From: Actinomycetes bacterium
GTDB lineage: Bacteria > Actinomycetota > Acidimicrobiia > Spongiisociales > UBA5794
Direction: 5' to 3'
DNA length: 7,147 nucleotides
Assembly (NCBI GenBank): GCA_024640745.1
Contig: JAHEEL010000121.1
Location: forward strand, 1-7,147
Part shown: piece by piece, positions 1 through 6,193 of the stretch
Layout of the letters: each line of letters begins with the position of its first letter
How positions within the stretch are numbered: the stretch's first letter is position 1
Position numbers and translations under genes: made by a program
The notes under the pieces: generated by a model
Database searches by the model: none
What the model saw: only the letters and a program-made list of their open reading frames with translations
What the model was told of the DNA's origin: nothing

Positions 1-1
1 C

Positions 2-1036
2 GGCTCCGGGTTCACCACTCTCGTCGCCGTGGTGGTGCCCGCCAACGACGACCGCGCTCGCGTCTTGTACGAGGAGATTGCCGATACCACCGCGTTCGAG
101 GCGAGCGAGGCCGACGATGAGGCTGCGGCGAGGCGCCGGCTGCGGCGGAACGACATCGACGCGGTCATCGTGATCCCGGACGGCTACGGGGATCGGCTCG
201 ACGCCGGCGAGGACGTCGAGATCGGCTACTACGCCACGGTCAGCGCCGGCGGCATCGACGTGCAGGCCGTGGTCGACGCGGCCGTCGCCGAACAGGGGTC
301 GACAGTGCGCGCTGCTCGATTCGCAGCCGAGGAAGCCGGTGCGCCTCCCGAAGCGGCCCTCGCCGCCGCCGTATCCGTTGGAGAAGCGATGCCGGTGGTC
401 GAAACGGTCCTCGAAGGCGAGACCGGCGGGGACGCCGCGGGCGGGGCCGACACGAACGCCGCCCAGCAGCTGCTGCTCTTCATGTTCCTCACTGCGCTCG
501 CGTCCTCGACGGCATTGATCCAATCCCGACGACTCGGGGTCTCCGAGCGAATGTTCTCTACGCCGACGACGGCTGGCACGATCATCGCTGGAGAGACACT
601 CGGGCGCTTCCTCGTTGTCATGGTGCAGGGCATCTTCATCGTGTTGGCCGCCGGGAGCATCTTCGGCGTCGACTGGGGTGATCCGATCGCGGCGATGCTC
701 GTGGTGACGGCCTTCGCCCTCACCGGCACAGGAGCCGGCATGCTGCTGGGATCGACGTTCTCGAACGAACAGCAGGCGTCGGGCGTGGCCATCTTCGGTG
801 CGCTGATCCTGGCCGCTCTCGGAGGCTCGATGGTGCCGCTCGAGATCTTCCCCGAAACGATGGTCACGATCGCCCACCTGACGCCGCACGCGTGGGGAAA
901 CGACGCCTTTGCCACGCTGATCTTGCACAACGGCGGCGTTTCCGACATCGCCGCCGAGGTGATGGTGCTCACGTGCTACGGACTGGCGTTGATCGTGCTG
1001 GCGGCGCTCGTGTTCCGGCGCCGCCTCACCCACTGA
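2..1036 (+). CDS. ABC-2 type transporter permease, 5' end missing
   Basis: This is the membrane subunit of an export-type ABC transporter of the ABC-2 family (NatB/YhaP-like); its substrate cannot be told from sequence. The frame is open from base 2 and the first visible residues are hydrophobic, so the GTG at 29 is probably internal and the true start lies upstream. The order is the end of TM1, then a polar, Asp/Glu/Ala-rich domain of about 130 residues (roughly bases 45-450) that should face outward, then five hydrophobic segments near bases 465-525, 590-660, 680-755, 780-850 and 950-1015. The protein ends in an Arg-rich tail (FRRRLTH) before TGA. A long soluble loop after TM1 with a cluster of five C-terminal TMs is typical of ABC2_membrane_3 proteins. 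A partner ATPase is expected upstream, outside the window. The end overlaps the convergent minus-strand gene by 11 bases. Confidence 0.85.
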   Translation, partial: GSGFTTLVAVVVPANDDRARVLYEEIADTTAFEASEADDEAAARRRLRRNDIDAVIVIPDGYGDRLDAGEDVEIGYYATVSAGGIDVQAVVDAAVAEQGSTVRAARFAAEEAGAPPEAALAAAVSVGEAMPVVETVLEGETGGDAAGGADTNAAQQLLLFMFLTALASSTALIQSRRLGVSERMFSTPTTAGTIIAGETLGRFLVVMVQGIFIVLAAGSIFGVDWGDPIAAMLVVTAFALTGTGAGMLLGSTFSNEQQASGVAIFGALILAALGGSMVPLEIFPETMVTIAHLTPHAWGNDAFATLILHNGGVSDIAAEVMVLTCYGLALIVLAALVFRRRLTH

Positions 1037-1649
1037 CCTTCGGCGCGACGGGGATCACCGACAGCCGCTTGAGGAAGAACTGAACCAGCGGACCCATCCC
1101 GAAGGCGAAGATCACCGTGCCGACGCCCACCGTTCCGCCGAGGACCCAGCCCACGACGAGCGCCGTGATCTCGATTCCGGCCCGCGCCCAGGCGATCGAG
1201 ATCCCGCGGCGCGCAAGGCCGGTCATGAGCCCATCGCGCGGACCGGGACCGAGCCCGGCGCCGATGTAGAAGCCGGATCCGACGGCGACGATGACGACGC
1301 CCGCAAGCAGCGCAACCCATCTGACCGCCTGGTTTTCGAGCGACTCGGGAAGCACGAGGAGCGCGCCGTCGAGCACCAGCCCGATCACGACTGCGTTCGC
1401 GACCGTCCCGATACCGATCCGCTCGTTGAGCGGGATCCACAGGAGTAGGACGGCGAAACCCGTGATGATGACGATGGTCCCAATCGGGATGCCGGTCCGT
1501 CTCGAGATCCCCTGGTGAAGGACGTCCCACGGTGAGAGGCCGAGGTCGGCAACCACCATCAACGCGAGACCGAGCCCGAACAGGGTCAGTCCGAAGAACA
1601 ACCGCGCCAGGCGCGGCCCCAACTCGCGCGCCGGCGGAAAGGGGAGCAT
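1026..1649 (-). CDS. YczE/YitT-like integral membrane protein
   Basis: A polytopic membrane protein of 207 residues in the YczE/YyaS/YitT-like family, whose biochemical function is poorly defined. Hydrophobic segments lie near residues 13-33, 58-72, 82-101, 110-131, 156-170 and 172-195. Family-like motifs are ADLGLSPWDVLHQG (34-47), GLGPGPRDGLMTG (132-144) and a GTVIFAFGMGPL block (177-188). The two LG-x-x-P-x-D motifs and the two G(I/V)GTV motifs suggest an internal duplication (see findings). I chose the ATG at 1649-1647 because the protein homology starts there; a longer frame reaching 1868 would run across gatC and reads as low-complexity Ser/Ala/Thr. No Shine-Dalgarno site is present, but a TACTCT hexamer lies 7 bases before the ATG, suggesting a leaderless transcript. 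It is divergent from gatC and convergent with the ABC-2 permease. Family assignment is confident; function is not. Confidence 0.85.
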   Translation of the reverse strand: MLPFPPARELGPRLARLFFGLTLFGLGLALMVVADLGLSPWDVLHQGISRRTGIPIGTIVIITGFAVLLLWIPLNERIGIGTVANAVVIGLVLDGALLVLPESLENQAVRWVALLAGVVIVAVGSGFYIGAGLGPGPRDGLMTGLARRGISIAWARAGIEITALVVGWVLGGTVGVGTVIFAFGMGPLVQFFLKRLSVIPVAPKVSG

Positions 1650-1656
1650 GAGCGAG

Positions 1657-1662
1657 AGAGTA
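1657..1662 (-). promoter_or_regulatory. Putative -10 element of the YczE-like gene
   Basis: Read on the minus strand this is TACTCT, matching the TANNNT form of actinobacterial -10 elements. Seven bases separate it from the ATG at 1649, so transcription would begin at or next to the start codon. The bases between are CTCGCTC, with no ribosome binding site. No good -35 hexamer is visible at 16-19 bases upstream (GCGGCA at 17). Inferred from pattern and position only. Confidence 0.45.
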
Positions 1663-1732
1663 GGGGAGGGGTCGTCGGTTGCCGCCAGTCCACACACTCG
1701 AGTCTTCTGTCTCGTGCCTCTCGTCCTGCTGC

Positions 1733-1763
1733 TTGCCGCTCCCGTCGCGTGTACCGGTACCAT
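1733..1763 (+). promoter_or_regulatory. Putative promoter of the gat operon
   Basis: TTGCCG at 1733-1738 could serve as the -35 and TACCAT at 1758-1763 as the -10, with a slightly long 19-base spacer. The -10 ends 7 bases before the gatC ATG, so the mRNA would be leaderless; the bases before the ATG (CTCAGAT) contain no Shine-Dalgarno. A perfect 10-base palindrome, GTACCGGTAC (1751-1760), overlaps the -10. It could be an operator, but palindromes of that size are expected by chance in a window this long. Confidence 0.45.
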
Positions 1764-1770
1764 CTCAGAT

Positions 1771-2061
1771 ATGCCAATCGACATCGACATCGCGCGCGTC
1801 GCGGGGCTGGCGCGCATTGCGCTGACGGACGACGAACTCGCCGAGTACGCGGCCCAACTCGAGAACATCCTTGATCACGCCGAGCGGGTGCAGGCGCTCC
1901 CCACCGAAGGGGTCGAGCCCACATCGCATCCGCTTCCCATGGTGAATGCATTCCGCCCCGACGTCGTGACCGGGTCGCTCGGTCGGGACGAGGCACTCGC
2001 GGGCGCACCGGAAGCCGAAGACGGCTACTTCCGCGTCCCCAGAATCCTGGACGAGTCATGA
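1771..2061 (+). CDS. gatC: Glutamyl/aspartyl-tRNA amidotransferase subunit C
   Basis: GatC, 96 residues, is the small subunit of the GatCAB amidotransferase and wraps around GatA to stabilise the complex. The family pattern is clear: an N-terminal helix (IARVAGLARIAL, residues 7-18), the TDDELAEYAAQLENIL helix (19-34), the segment containing TEGVEPTSHPLP (45-56) leading into FRPD (61-64), and the C-terminal GYFRVPRIL (85-93). Length matches the usual 95-100 residues. The ATG at 1771 is chosen because family homology begins there; an in-frame ATG at 1648 would add a 41-residue hydrophobic leader unsuited to a cytoplasmic subunit and would span the putative promoter. The stop overlaps the gatA start as ATGA (2058-2061), which favours coupled translation and matched subunit amounts. 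Confidence 0.95.
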   Translation: MPIDIDIARVAGLARIALTDDELAEYAAQLENILDHAERVQALPTEGVEPTSHPLPMVNAFRPDVVTGSLGRDEALAGAPEAEDGYFRVPRILDES

Positions 2062-3536
2062 CGGACCTCGCCGACCTGACGATCGCCCAGGCGCGCGCCG
2101 GGCTCCGGGATGGGTCGTTCACGTCGATCGACCTCCTCGACGCTGCGCAGCGCCGGGCCGCGGTCAGCGAGCCACATCTGCACGCCTACCTCACCATCGA
2201 CCGCGAGGGTGCCCGCGAGGCGGCGGTCGCCGCCGACCGATCGATTGCCGACGGTGACACTCGCCCCCTCGTCGGAATCCCAATCGCGCTCAAGGACAAC
2301 ATGGTCACGAAAGGCGTCGAGACCACTGCCGGCTCCCAGATCCTTGCGGGGTGGACGCCGCCCTACGACGGCACGGCGGTCCGTCGGCTTCGAGAAGCCG
2401 GCGCTGTGATCGTCGGCAAGACAAACCTGGACGAATTCGCGATGGGCTCGTCGACCGAGAACTCGGCCTACGGCCCAACCCGAAACCCGTGGAACACGGA
2501 CACCGTACCGGGCGGATCATCGGGGGGCTCGGCGGCGGTCGTCGCCGTCGGATCGGCGCTCGGGGCATTTGGGTCCGATACCGGTGGATCGATTCGGCAG
2601 CCGGCCTCCCTCACGGGCACGGTCGGGGCGAAGCCCACGTACGGCCTCGTGAGTCGATACGGCCTGATCGCGTTTGCATCGTCCCTCGACCAGATCGGCC
2701 CGATTGCCCAAACCGTTCCCGATGCCGCAACCCTGCTCGAAGCCGTCGCCGGATGGGATCCGCTCGATGCGACCAGCTTCCACGGTGATGTCCCGGCCAT
2801 CTCTCGCTCGCTCGACGCGGGAGTCGGTGGGCTCCGCATCGGCGTCGTGCGCGAGCTGGTCGGATCCGGCATCGAACCCGACGTGCTCGGCGCCACGCAG
2901 GCAACAATCGACCGGCTCGCCGACGCCGGTGCCGACGTCGTCGAGCTCTCCGTCCCGGCCATCGAGTACGCGCTGTCGGCGTACTACTTGATCGCTCCGG
3001 CGGAATGCTCGTCCAACCTCGCTCGATTCGACGGCGTGCGCTACGGCCTGCGCGTTGATGGAGCGACAACCGAGGAGATGATGGCGAAGACCAGGGCCGA
3101 CGGATTCGGACCGGAGGTCATTCGACGCATCCTCCTCGGCACCTACGCGCTCTCCGCCGGCTACTACGACGCGTTCTACGGTCAGTCACAACGCGTGCGG
3201 ACGCTCCTTCGCCGCGATTTCGCTGCCGCCTACGACCAGGTCGACGTGCTCGTCTCCCCGACGAGCCCATCGACCGCGTTCGAGATCGGTTCGAAGACGG
3301 CCGACCCCTACACCATGTACCTCTCAGACATCTGCACGATCGCAACGAACCTGGCCGGTGATCCGGCCATCTCCGTTCCAGTGGGGCTGGGTAACGACCG
3401 TCTCCCGATCGGATTTCAGATCATGGCTCCGGCGCTTGGTGAGGAAGTGATGTTTCGTGTGGCAGCGGAGGTCGAACGAGGCGCAGCATTCGTCGAGCGA
3501 GCGCAGCTGGCAACCTCCGAGGTGGTGACGCCATGA
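2058..3536 (+). CDS. gatA: Glutamyl/aspartyl-tRNA amidotransferase subunit A
   Basis: GatA, 492 residues, is the glutaminase of GatCAB: it hydrolyses glutamine and sends ammonia through a channel to GatB. It belongs to the amidase signature family with a Ser-cisSer-Lys triad. All three residues are visible: Lys79 in ALKDN, cis-Ser154 in the PGGSSGGS loop and nucleophile Ser178 in GSDTGGSIRQPAS; these numbers agree with those I recall for Staphylococcus aureus GatA. Other family blocks are GKTNLDEFAMGSSTENSAYG (120-139), the Gly/Ser-rich amidase signature following it, and a C-terminal NLAGDPAISVPVG block near bases 3349-3387. Length is normal and no catalytic residue is missing. It overlaps gatC at the 5' end and gatB at the 3' end, each by an ATGA junction, so the three subunits are expected to be translated from one mRNA. 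Confidence 0.98.
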   Translation: MTDLADLTIAQARAGLRDGSFTSIDLLDAAQRRAAVSEPHLHAYLTIDREGAREAAVAADRSIADGDTRPLVGIPIALKDNMVTKGVETTAGSQILAGWTPPYDGTAVRRLREAGAVIVGKTNLDEFAMGSSTENSAYGPTRNPWNTDTVPGGSSGGSAAVVAVGSALGAFGSDTGGSIRQPASLTGTVGAKPTYGLVSRYGLIAFASSLDQIGPIAQTVPDAATLLEAVAGWDPLDATSFHGDVPAISRSLDAGVGGLRIGVVRELVGSGIEPDVLGATQATIDRLADAGADVVELSVPAIEYALSAYYLIAPAECSSNLARFDGVRYGLRVDGATTEEMMAKTRADGFGPEVIRRILLGTYALSAGYYDAFYGQSQRVRTLLRRDFAAAYDQVDVLVSPTSPSTAFEIGSKTADPYTMYLSDICTIATNLAGDPAISVPVGLGNDRLPIGFQIMAPALGEEVMFRVAAEVERGAAFVERAQLATSEVVTP

Positions 3537-4981
3537 CCGAATGGGAGGCGGTCATCGGGCTCGAGACCCATGTGGAGCTGCAGACGAACTCGAAGATGTT
3601 CTGCGGCTGCCCGGTCGATTTCGGAGACGACCCGAATACGTCGGTGTGCCCCGTTTGCCTCGCGCTCCCCGGCGCTCTGCCCGTGCCGAACGAGGACGCG
3701 ATCGAGGGCATTCTGTCGATCGGCGACGCGCTCAACTGCACGCTCACCGAGCATTCGCTCTTCTACCGGAAGAACTACTTCTATCCCGATCTGCCGAAGA
3801 ACTACCAGATCTCGCAGTACACGTTCCCGCTCTGCGTGGACGGGCGTCTGGAGGTCGACGTGGACGGTGAGGCGACAACGGTCGGCATCACGCGGGTCCA
3901 CATGGAGGAAGACACGGGCAAGAGCACCCATGTCGGCGAGGGCGGCCGGATCCACGGCGCCGATCACACGCTGCTCGACTTCAACCGAGCGGGCGTTCCG
4001 CTCGTCGAGGTCGTGACCGAGCCGGACATTCGCTCTCCCGAGCAGGCCCGGGCCTATGGGATGGAGCTCCAACGGATCGTGCGAGCGCTCGGCGTGTCGG
4101 ACGCGAGGCTCGAAGAGGGGTCAATGCGGTTCGACGCCAACATCTCGGTTCGTCCTGCCGGCACCGAGGTGCTCGGCACGCGCACGGAGGTCAAGAACGT
4201 CAACTCGCTCCGATCGATGCAGCGAGCAATTGCGTTCGAGATCGAACGGCAGATCGAGGTGTTGGAAAGCAGCGGTTCGATTCATCAGGAGACTCGCCAC
4301 TGGGACGAGGCGGCGGGCGTGACCCGGCCCGGCCGAACCAAGGAGGAGTCCGAGGACTACCGGTACTTCCAGGATCCCGATCTGCTTCCCCTGCAGATCG
4401 ACGAAGCCTGGCGCGACCGGGTCGTCGAACGCCGACCCGAACTGCCGGCTGCGAAGCGCGCCCGGTATCGCGCCCTCGGTGCGGATCAGCGCACCGCCGA
4501 GCTGCTCGTCGACGCCGGGGATCTGGCGGCCCTCTACGAGGGGGCCGTCGAACGGGGAGCCAACGCCCGAACGGTGGGGATCTGGCTCACCGGAGAGGTC
4601 GTCCGGTACCTCCGTTCGGCGGGCACCGACGTCGGCGACACCGGTCTGACCGCCGAATCCCTGGCGGAGCTTGCGTCGATGACGGACGCCGGCGAGCTCT
4701 CGGCGACGGCGGCCAAGGATGTGCTTGCCGCCGTCCTCGCCGGGGAGGGGGCGCCGCGCGCCGTGGCAGAAGACCGCGATCTGCTGCAGATCTCCGATCG
4801 TTCGGCGATCGAGACCGAGGTCGCTGCGGTGCTCGATCAACATCCCGAAGCGCTCGAGCGCATCCGCGACGGGGACACGAAGCCAATCGGATTCCTGGTC
4901 GGCCAGGTCATGCGAGCGACCGGCGGCAAAGCTGATCCGCGCATGGTGCAGGAGCTGATCCGCGGCGAGGCGAACGGCTAA
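3533..4981 (+). CDS. gatB: Glutamyl/aspartyl-tRNA amidotransferase subunit B
   Basis: GatB, 482 residues, binds the mischarged Glu-tRNA(Gln) or Asp-tRNA(Asn), activates the side chain with ATP and amidates it with ammonia from GatA. The N-terminal cradle domain opens with WEAVIGLETHVEL (4-16), including Glu11 and His13, probable metal or catalytic ligands by family analogy. Four cysteines (Cys24, Cys26, Cys39, Cys42; CGC and CPVC) form a likely zinc knuckle. HMEEDTGKS (123-131) and the PROSITE-like DFNRAGVPLVEVVTEPDI signature (149-166) follow. The C-terminal third is the helical YqeY-type tRNA-binding domain, ending with the FLVGQVMRATGGKADP region (bases about 4892-4939). Length is normal. 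It starts inside the gatA stop (ATGA) and ends in TAA three bases before the next gene, so downstream genes probably share the transcript. Confidence 0.98.
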   Translation: MTEWEAVIGLETHVELQTNSKMFCGCPVDFGDDPNTSVCPVCLALPGALPVPNEDAIEGILSIGDALNCTLTEHSLFYRKNYFYPDLPKNYQISQYTFPLCVDGRLEVDVDGEATTVGITRVHMEEDTGKSTHVGEGGRIHGADHTLLDFNRAGVPLVEVVTEPDIRSPEQARAYGMELQRIVRALGVSDARLEEGSMRFDANISVRPAGTEVLGTRTEVKNVNSLRSMQRAIAFEIERQIEVLESSGSIHQETRHWDEAAGVTRPGRTKEESEDYRYFQDPDLLPLQIDEAWRDRVVERRPELPAAKRARYRALGADQRTAELLVDAGDLAALYEGAVERGANARTVGIWLTGEVVRYLRSAGTDVGDTGLTAESLAELASMTDAGELSATAAKDVLAAVLAGEGAPRAVAEDRDLLQISDRSAIETEVAAVLDQHPEALERIRDGDTKPIGFLVGQVMRATGGKADPRMVQELIRGEANG

Positions 4982-4984
4982 CCG

Positions 4985-5332
4985 ATGGCGCCGATCGTCG
5001 TGCGACAACAACGAACGTACGAGGATCGCGATCCGGCCGAGACGTGGGCCGAGGTCGCCGATCTCTCGAGATTCGGTGAGTGGTTCCCGGTGCGAGAGGC
5101 AAGGTCGATGACGGGCGCCGTTCCGCAGGTCGGCAACATCATCTTCATCTTCGTCGGCCGCACGCGCGACCCTGAACATGCCATTCGTCTGGAAGTCGTC
5201 GAGTGGGAGGCGGGTCGTCGATTCGTGTGCGAAACACGGCAGATTCCCGGTGTCGAGGGCGGGCACTTCACCGTAGAGGTGGACGGTACGCCGCTCGGGG
5301 GAACGACCGTCAAGCTGGGCTTCGTTGGATAG
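4985..5332 (+). CDS. SRPBCC-fold protein, probably cut short by an in-frame TAG
   Basis: A 115-residue protein resembling the SRPBCC / polyketide cyclase-dehydrase (START-like) fold, a helix-grip domain that binds hydrophobic ligands in its cavity; the ligand here is unknown. Visible parts are an opening strand (VVRQQRTYEDRDP), the helix with AETWAEVADLSRFGEWFP (residues 18-35), and successive beta strands (GNIIFIFVGR, IRLEVVEWEAGRRFVCET, GHFTVEVDG, GTTVKLGFVG). The family normally ends with a long C-terminal helix that packs across the sheet; it is absent before the TAG at 5330-5332. The same frame continues for 26 codons with helix-like sequence, so the gene was probably 142 codons long. 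It begins 3 bases after gatB with no clear Shine-Dalgarno, suggesting coupled translation. It may be a recent pseudogene, a sequencing error or, less likely, a read-through gene. Confidence 0.75.
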   Translation: MAPIVVRQQRTYEDRDPAETWAEVADLSRFGEWFPVREARSMTGAVPQVGNIIFIFVGRTRDPEHAIRLEVVEWEAGRRFVCETRQIPGVEGGHFTVEVDGTPLGGTTVKLGFVG

Positions 5333-5413
5333 GCAACCGGGCTCACGGCGCAGGTGTCGGGATACGAAATCAGCCGGCGGATGCGTCGCGCGCTCGAGCG
5401 GCTGGCCGCATGA
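5333..5413 (+). other. In-frame continuation of the SRPBCC gene after TAG
   Basis: Reading on in the same frame after the TAG gives 26 sense codons and then TGA at 5411-5413. The translation ends EISRRMRRALERLAA, an amphipathic, Arg/Leu/Ala-rich stretch that looks like the C-terminal helix of SRPBCC proteins. The TGA overlaps the ATG of the HAD gene as ATGA, the same junction used twice in the gat genes. Both facts indicate that this was the original gene end. It is too short and lacks its own start, so it is not a separate gene. Confidence 0.7.
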
Positions 5414-6045
5414 TCCGAGCCGTCGTCTTCGATTGTGACGGTGTGCTCGTTGACTCCGAGCCGCTCGCCGATGAGATCTGGGCGCAGGTCCTGTCGACCT
5501 ACGGCTACGAGATGACGGTCGACGACGGTGCCGTCTGCCGGGGGACCTCCGAGGCGAGCACCTATGCCCACTTCGCCGGTCGCGCGGACCTTCCCCCTTT
5601 CGAGGCGTTCATGGCAGCAATCGACGCGATCCGCGTTCCGGTCTACGAGGGGCGGCTGGTCGCGTTCCCCGACGCGGTCGAAACGGTCCGGTTGCTCGCC
5701 GCACAGGGCGTCACGATGGCGGTGGCGTCGTCTTCCCGACGCCACGCTCTGGAGGGCAAGCTCCGCTTGGTCGGGCTCGAGCGCTATTTCGATGTGATCG
5801 TCGGTGGCGACGAGGTGGACCACGGGAAGCCGGCGCCGGATGTCTATCTCGAGGCGGCGGCGCGACTCGGCTTGGCGCCGGAAGCGTGTCTGGCGATCGA
5901 GGATGCCGACCTGGGTGCGGAATCGGCCGCAGCCGCCGGAATGCGGACGGTCATGGTGCTCCGGGACGGGTCGGTGTCGTCCCGATACGCCAGCGTGACG
6001 GAGATCACCGCCGACCTGATCACGGCCTGGATGTGGCGATTCTGA
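5410..6045 (+). CDS. HAD-superfamily hydrolase, beta-phosphoglucomutase-like
   Basis: A cytoplasmic HAD-superfamily hydrolase of 211 residues, subfamily IA, likely a phosphatase or phosphomutase on a small phosphorylated metabolite. Motif I is FDCDGVLVDSE (7-17), with nucleophile Asp8 and general acid Asp10; motif II is VASSSR (105-110); motif III is Lys140 in HGKPAPDVY; motif IV is IEDADLG (163-169), giving magnesium ligands Glu164 and Asp165. An alpha-helical C1 cap fits between about residues 15 and 85. All catalytic motifs are intact and length is typical. The ATG at 5410 is chosen because motif I must start near residue 8 and because it makes an ATGA overlap with the end of the extended SRPBCC frame. 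The sequence resembles beta-phosphoglucomutase and the YniC/GPP phosphatases, but the substrate cannot be assigned. It is probably the last gene of the gat operon. Confidence 0.92.
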   Translation: MIRAVVFDCDGVLVDSEPLADEIWAQVLSTYGYEMTVDDGAVCRGTSEASTYAHFAGRADLPPFEAFMAAIDAIRVPVYEGRLVAFPDAVETVRLLAAQGVTMAVASSSRRHALEGKLRLVGLERYFDVIVGGDEVDHGKPAPDVYLEAAARLGLAPEACLAIEDADLGAESAAAAGMRTVMVLRDGSVSSRYASVTEITADLITAWMWRF

Positions 6046-6178
6046 GCAACGGGGACTCGGCGCCGCGACGAGAATTCGCGATCAGTGACCGGCGTCTGAT
6101 ACGACCCGGGCCGCTTCGCCCTGGCTCCGCAACGGCGGCCGTAGGCTCGGCGCGTTCGGCCTGGCCCACGGTTGGATC

Positions 6179-6184
6179 TACCTT
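6179..6184 (+). promoter_or_regulatory. Putative -10 element upstream of the tupB-like gene
   Basis: TACCTT ends 9 bases before the ATG at 6194 and fits the TANNNT pattern; an mRNA starting about 7 bases after it would have almost no leader. There is no Shine-Dalgarno site before the ATG and no convincing -35 (TTCGGC at 6155-6160 with an 18-base spacer is weak). The rest of the 148-base gap after the HAD gene holds only a weak 6-bp inverted repeat (GGCCGC 6109-6114 with GCGGCC 6135-6140, 20-base loop) and no T-run, so no clear terminator. Confidence 0.3.
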
Positions 6185-6193
6185 GGGTTCGTC

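Noticed and set aside
229..972. 247-residue minus-strand frame opposite the ABC-2 permease
   Set aside because: The translation is Ser/Ala/Thr/Pro-rich low complexity with no motif, typical of an antisense shadow; the plus-strand frame has clear TM segments.
1751..1760. Perfect palindrome GTACCGGTAC as a definite operator
   Set aside because: Ten-base palindromes should occur several times by chance in 7 kb; only its position over the -10 gives it any weight, so it is mentioned but not called as a feature.
1648..1770. N-terminal extension of gatC from the ATG at 1648, with a lipoprotein-like leader (LLLAAPVAC)
   Set aside because: GatC is a cytoplasmic subunit whose homology starts at the ATG at 1771, and the extension lies over the putative promoter. 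The ATG at 1648 arises from the CATG shared with the opposite-strand start.
4121..5266. 381-residue open frame on the minus strand opposite gatB and the SRPBCC gene
   Set aside because: It is antisense to an unmistakable gatB, has no recognisable domain, and long antisense frames are expected in GC-rich coding DNA with few T/A-rich stops.
5203..5409. Longer HAD protein starting at 5203
   Set aside because: HAD motif I sits right after the ATG at 5410, and the upstream part is a shifted-frame reading of the SRPBCC gene.
6109..6140. Inverted repeat GGCCGC/GCGGCC as a terminator after the HAD gene
   Set aside because: The stem is only 6 bp with a 20-base loop and no following T-run, so it is expected by chance in GC-rich DNA.
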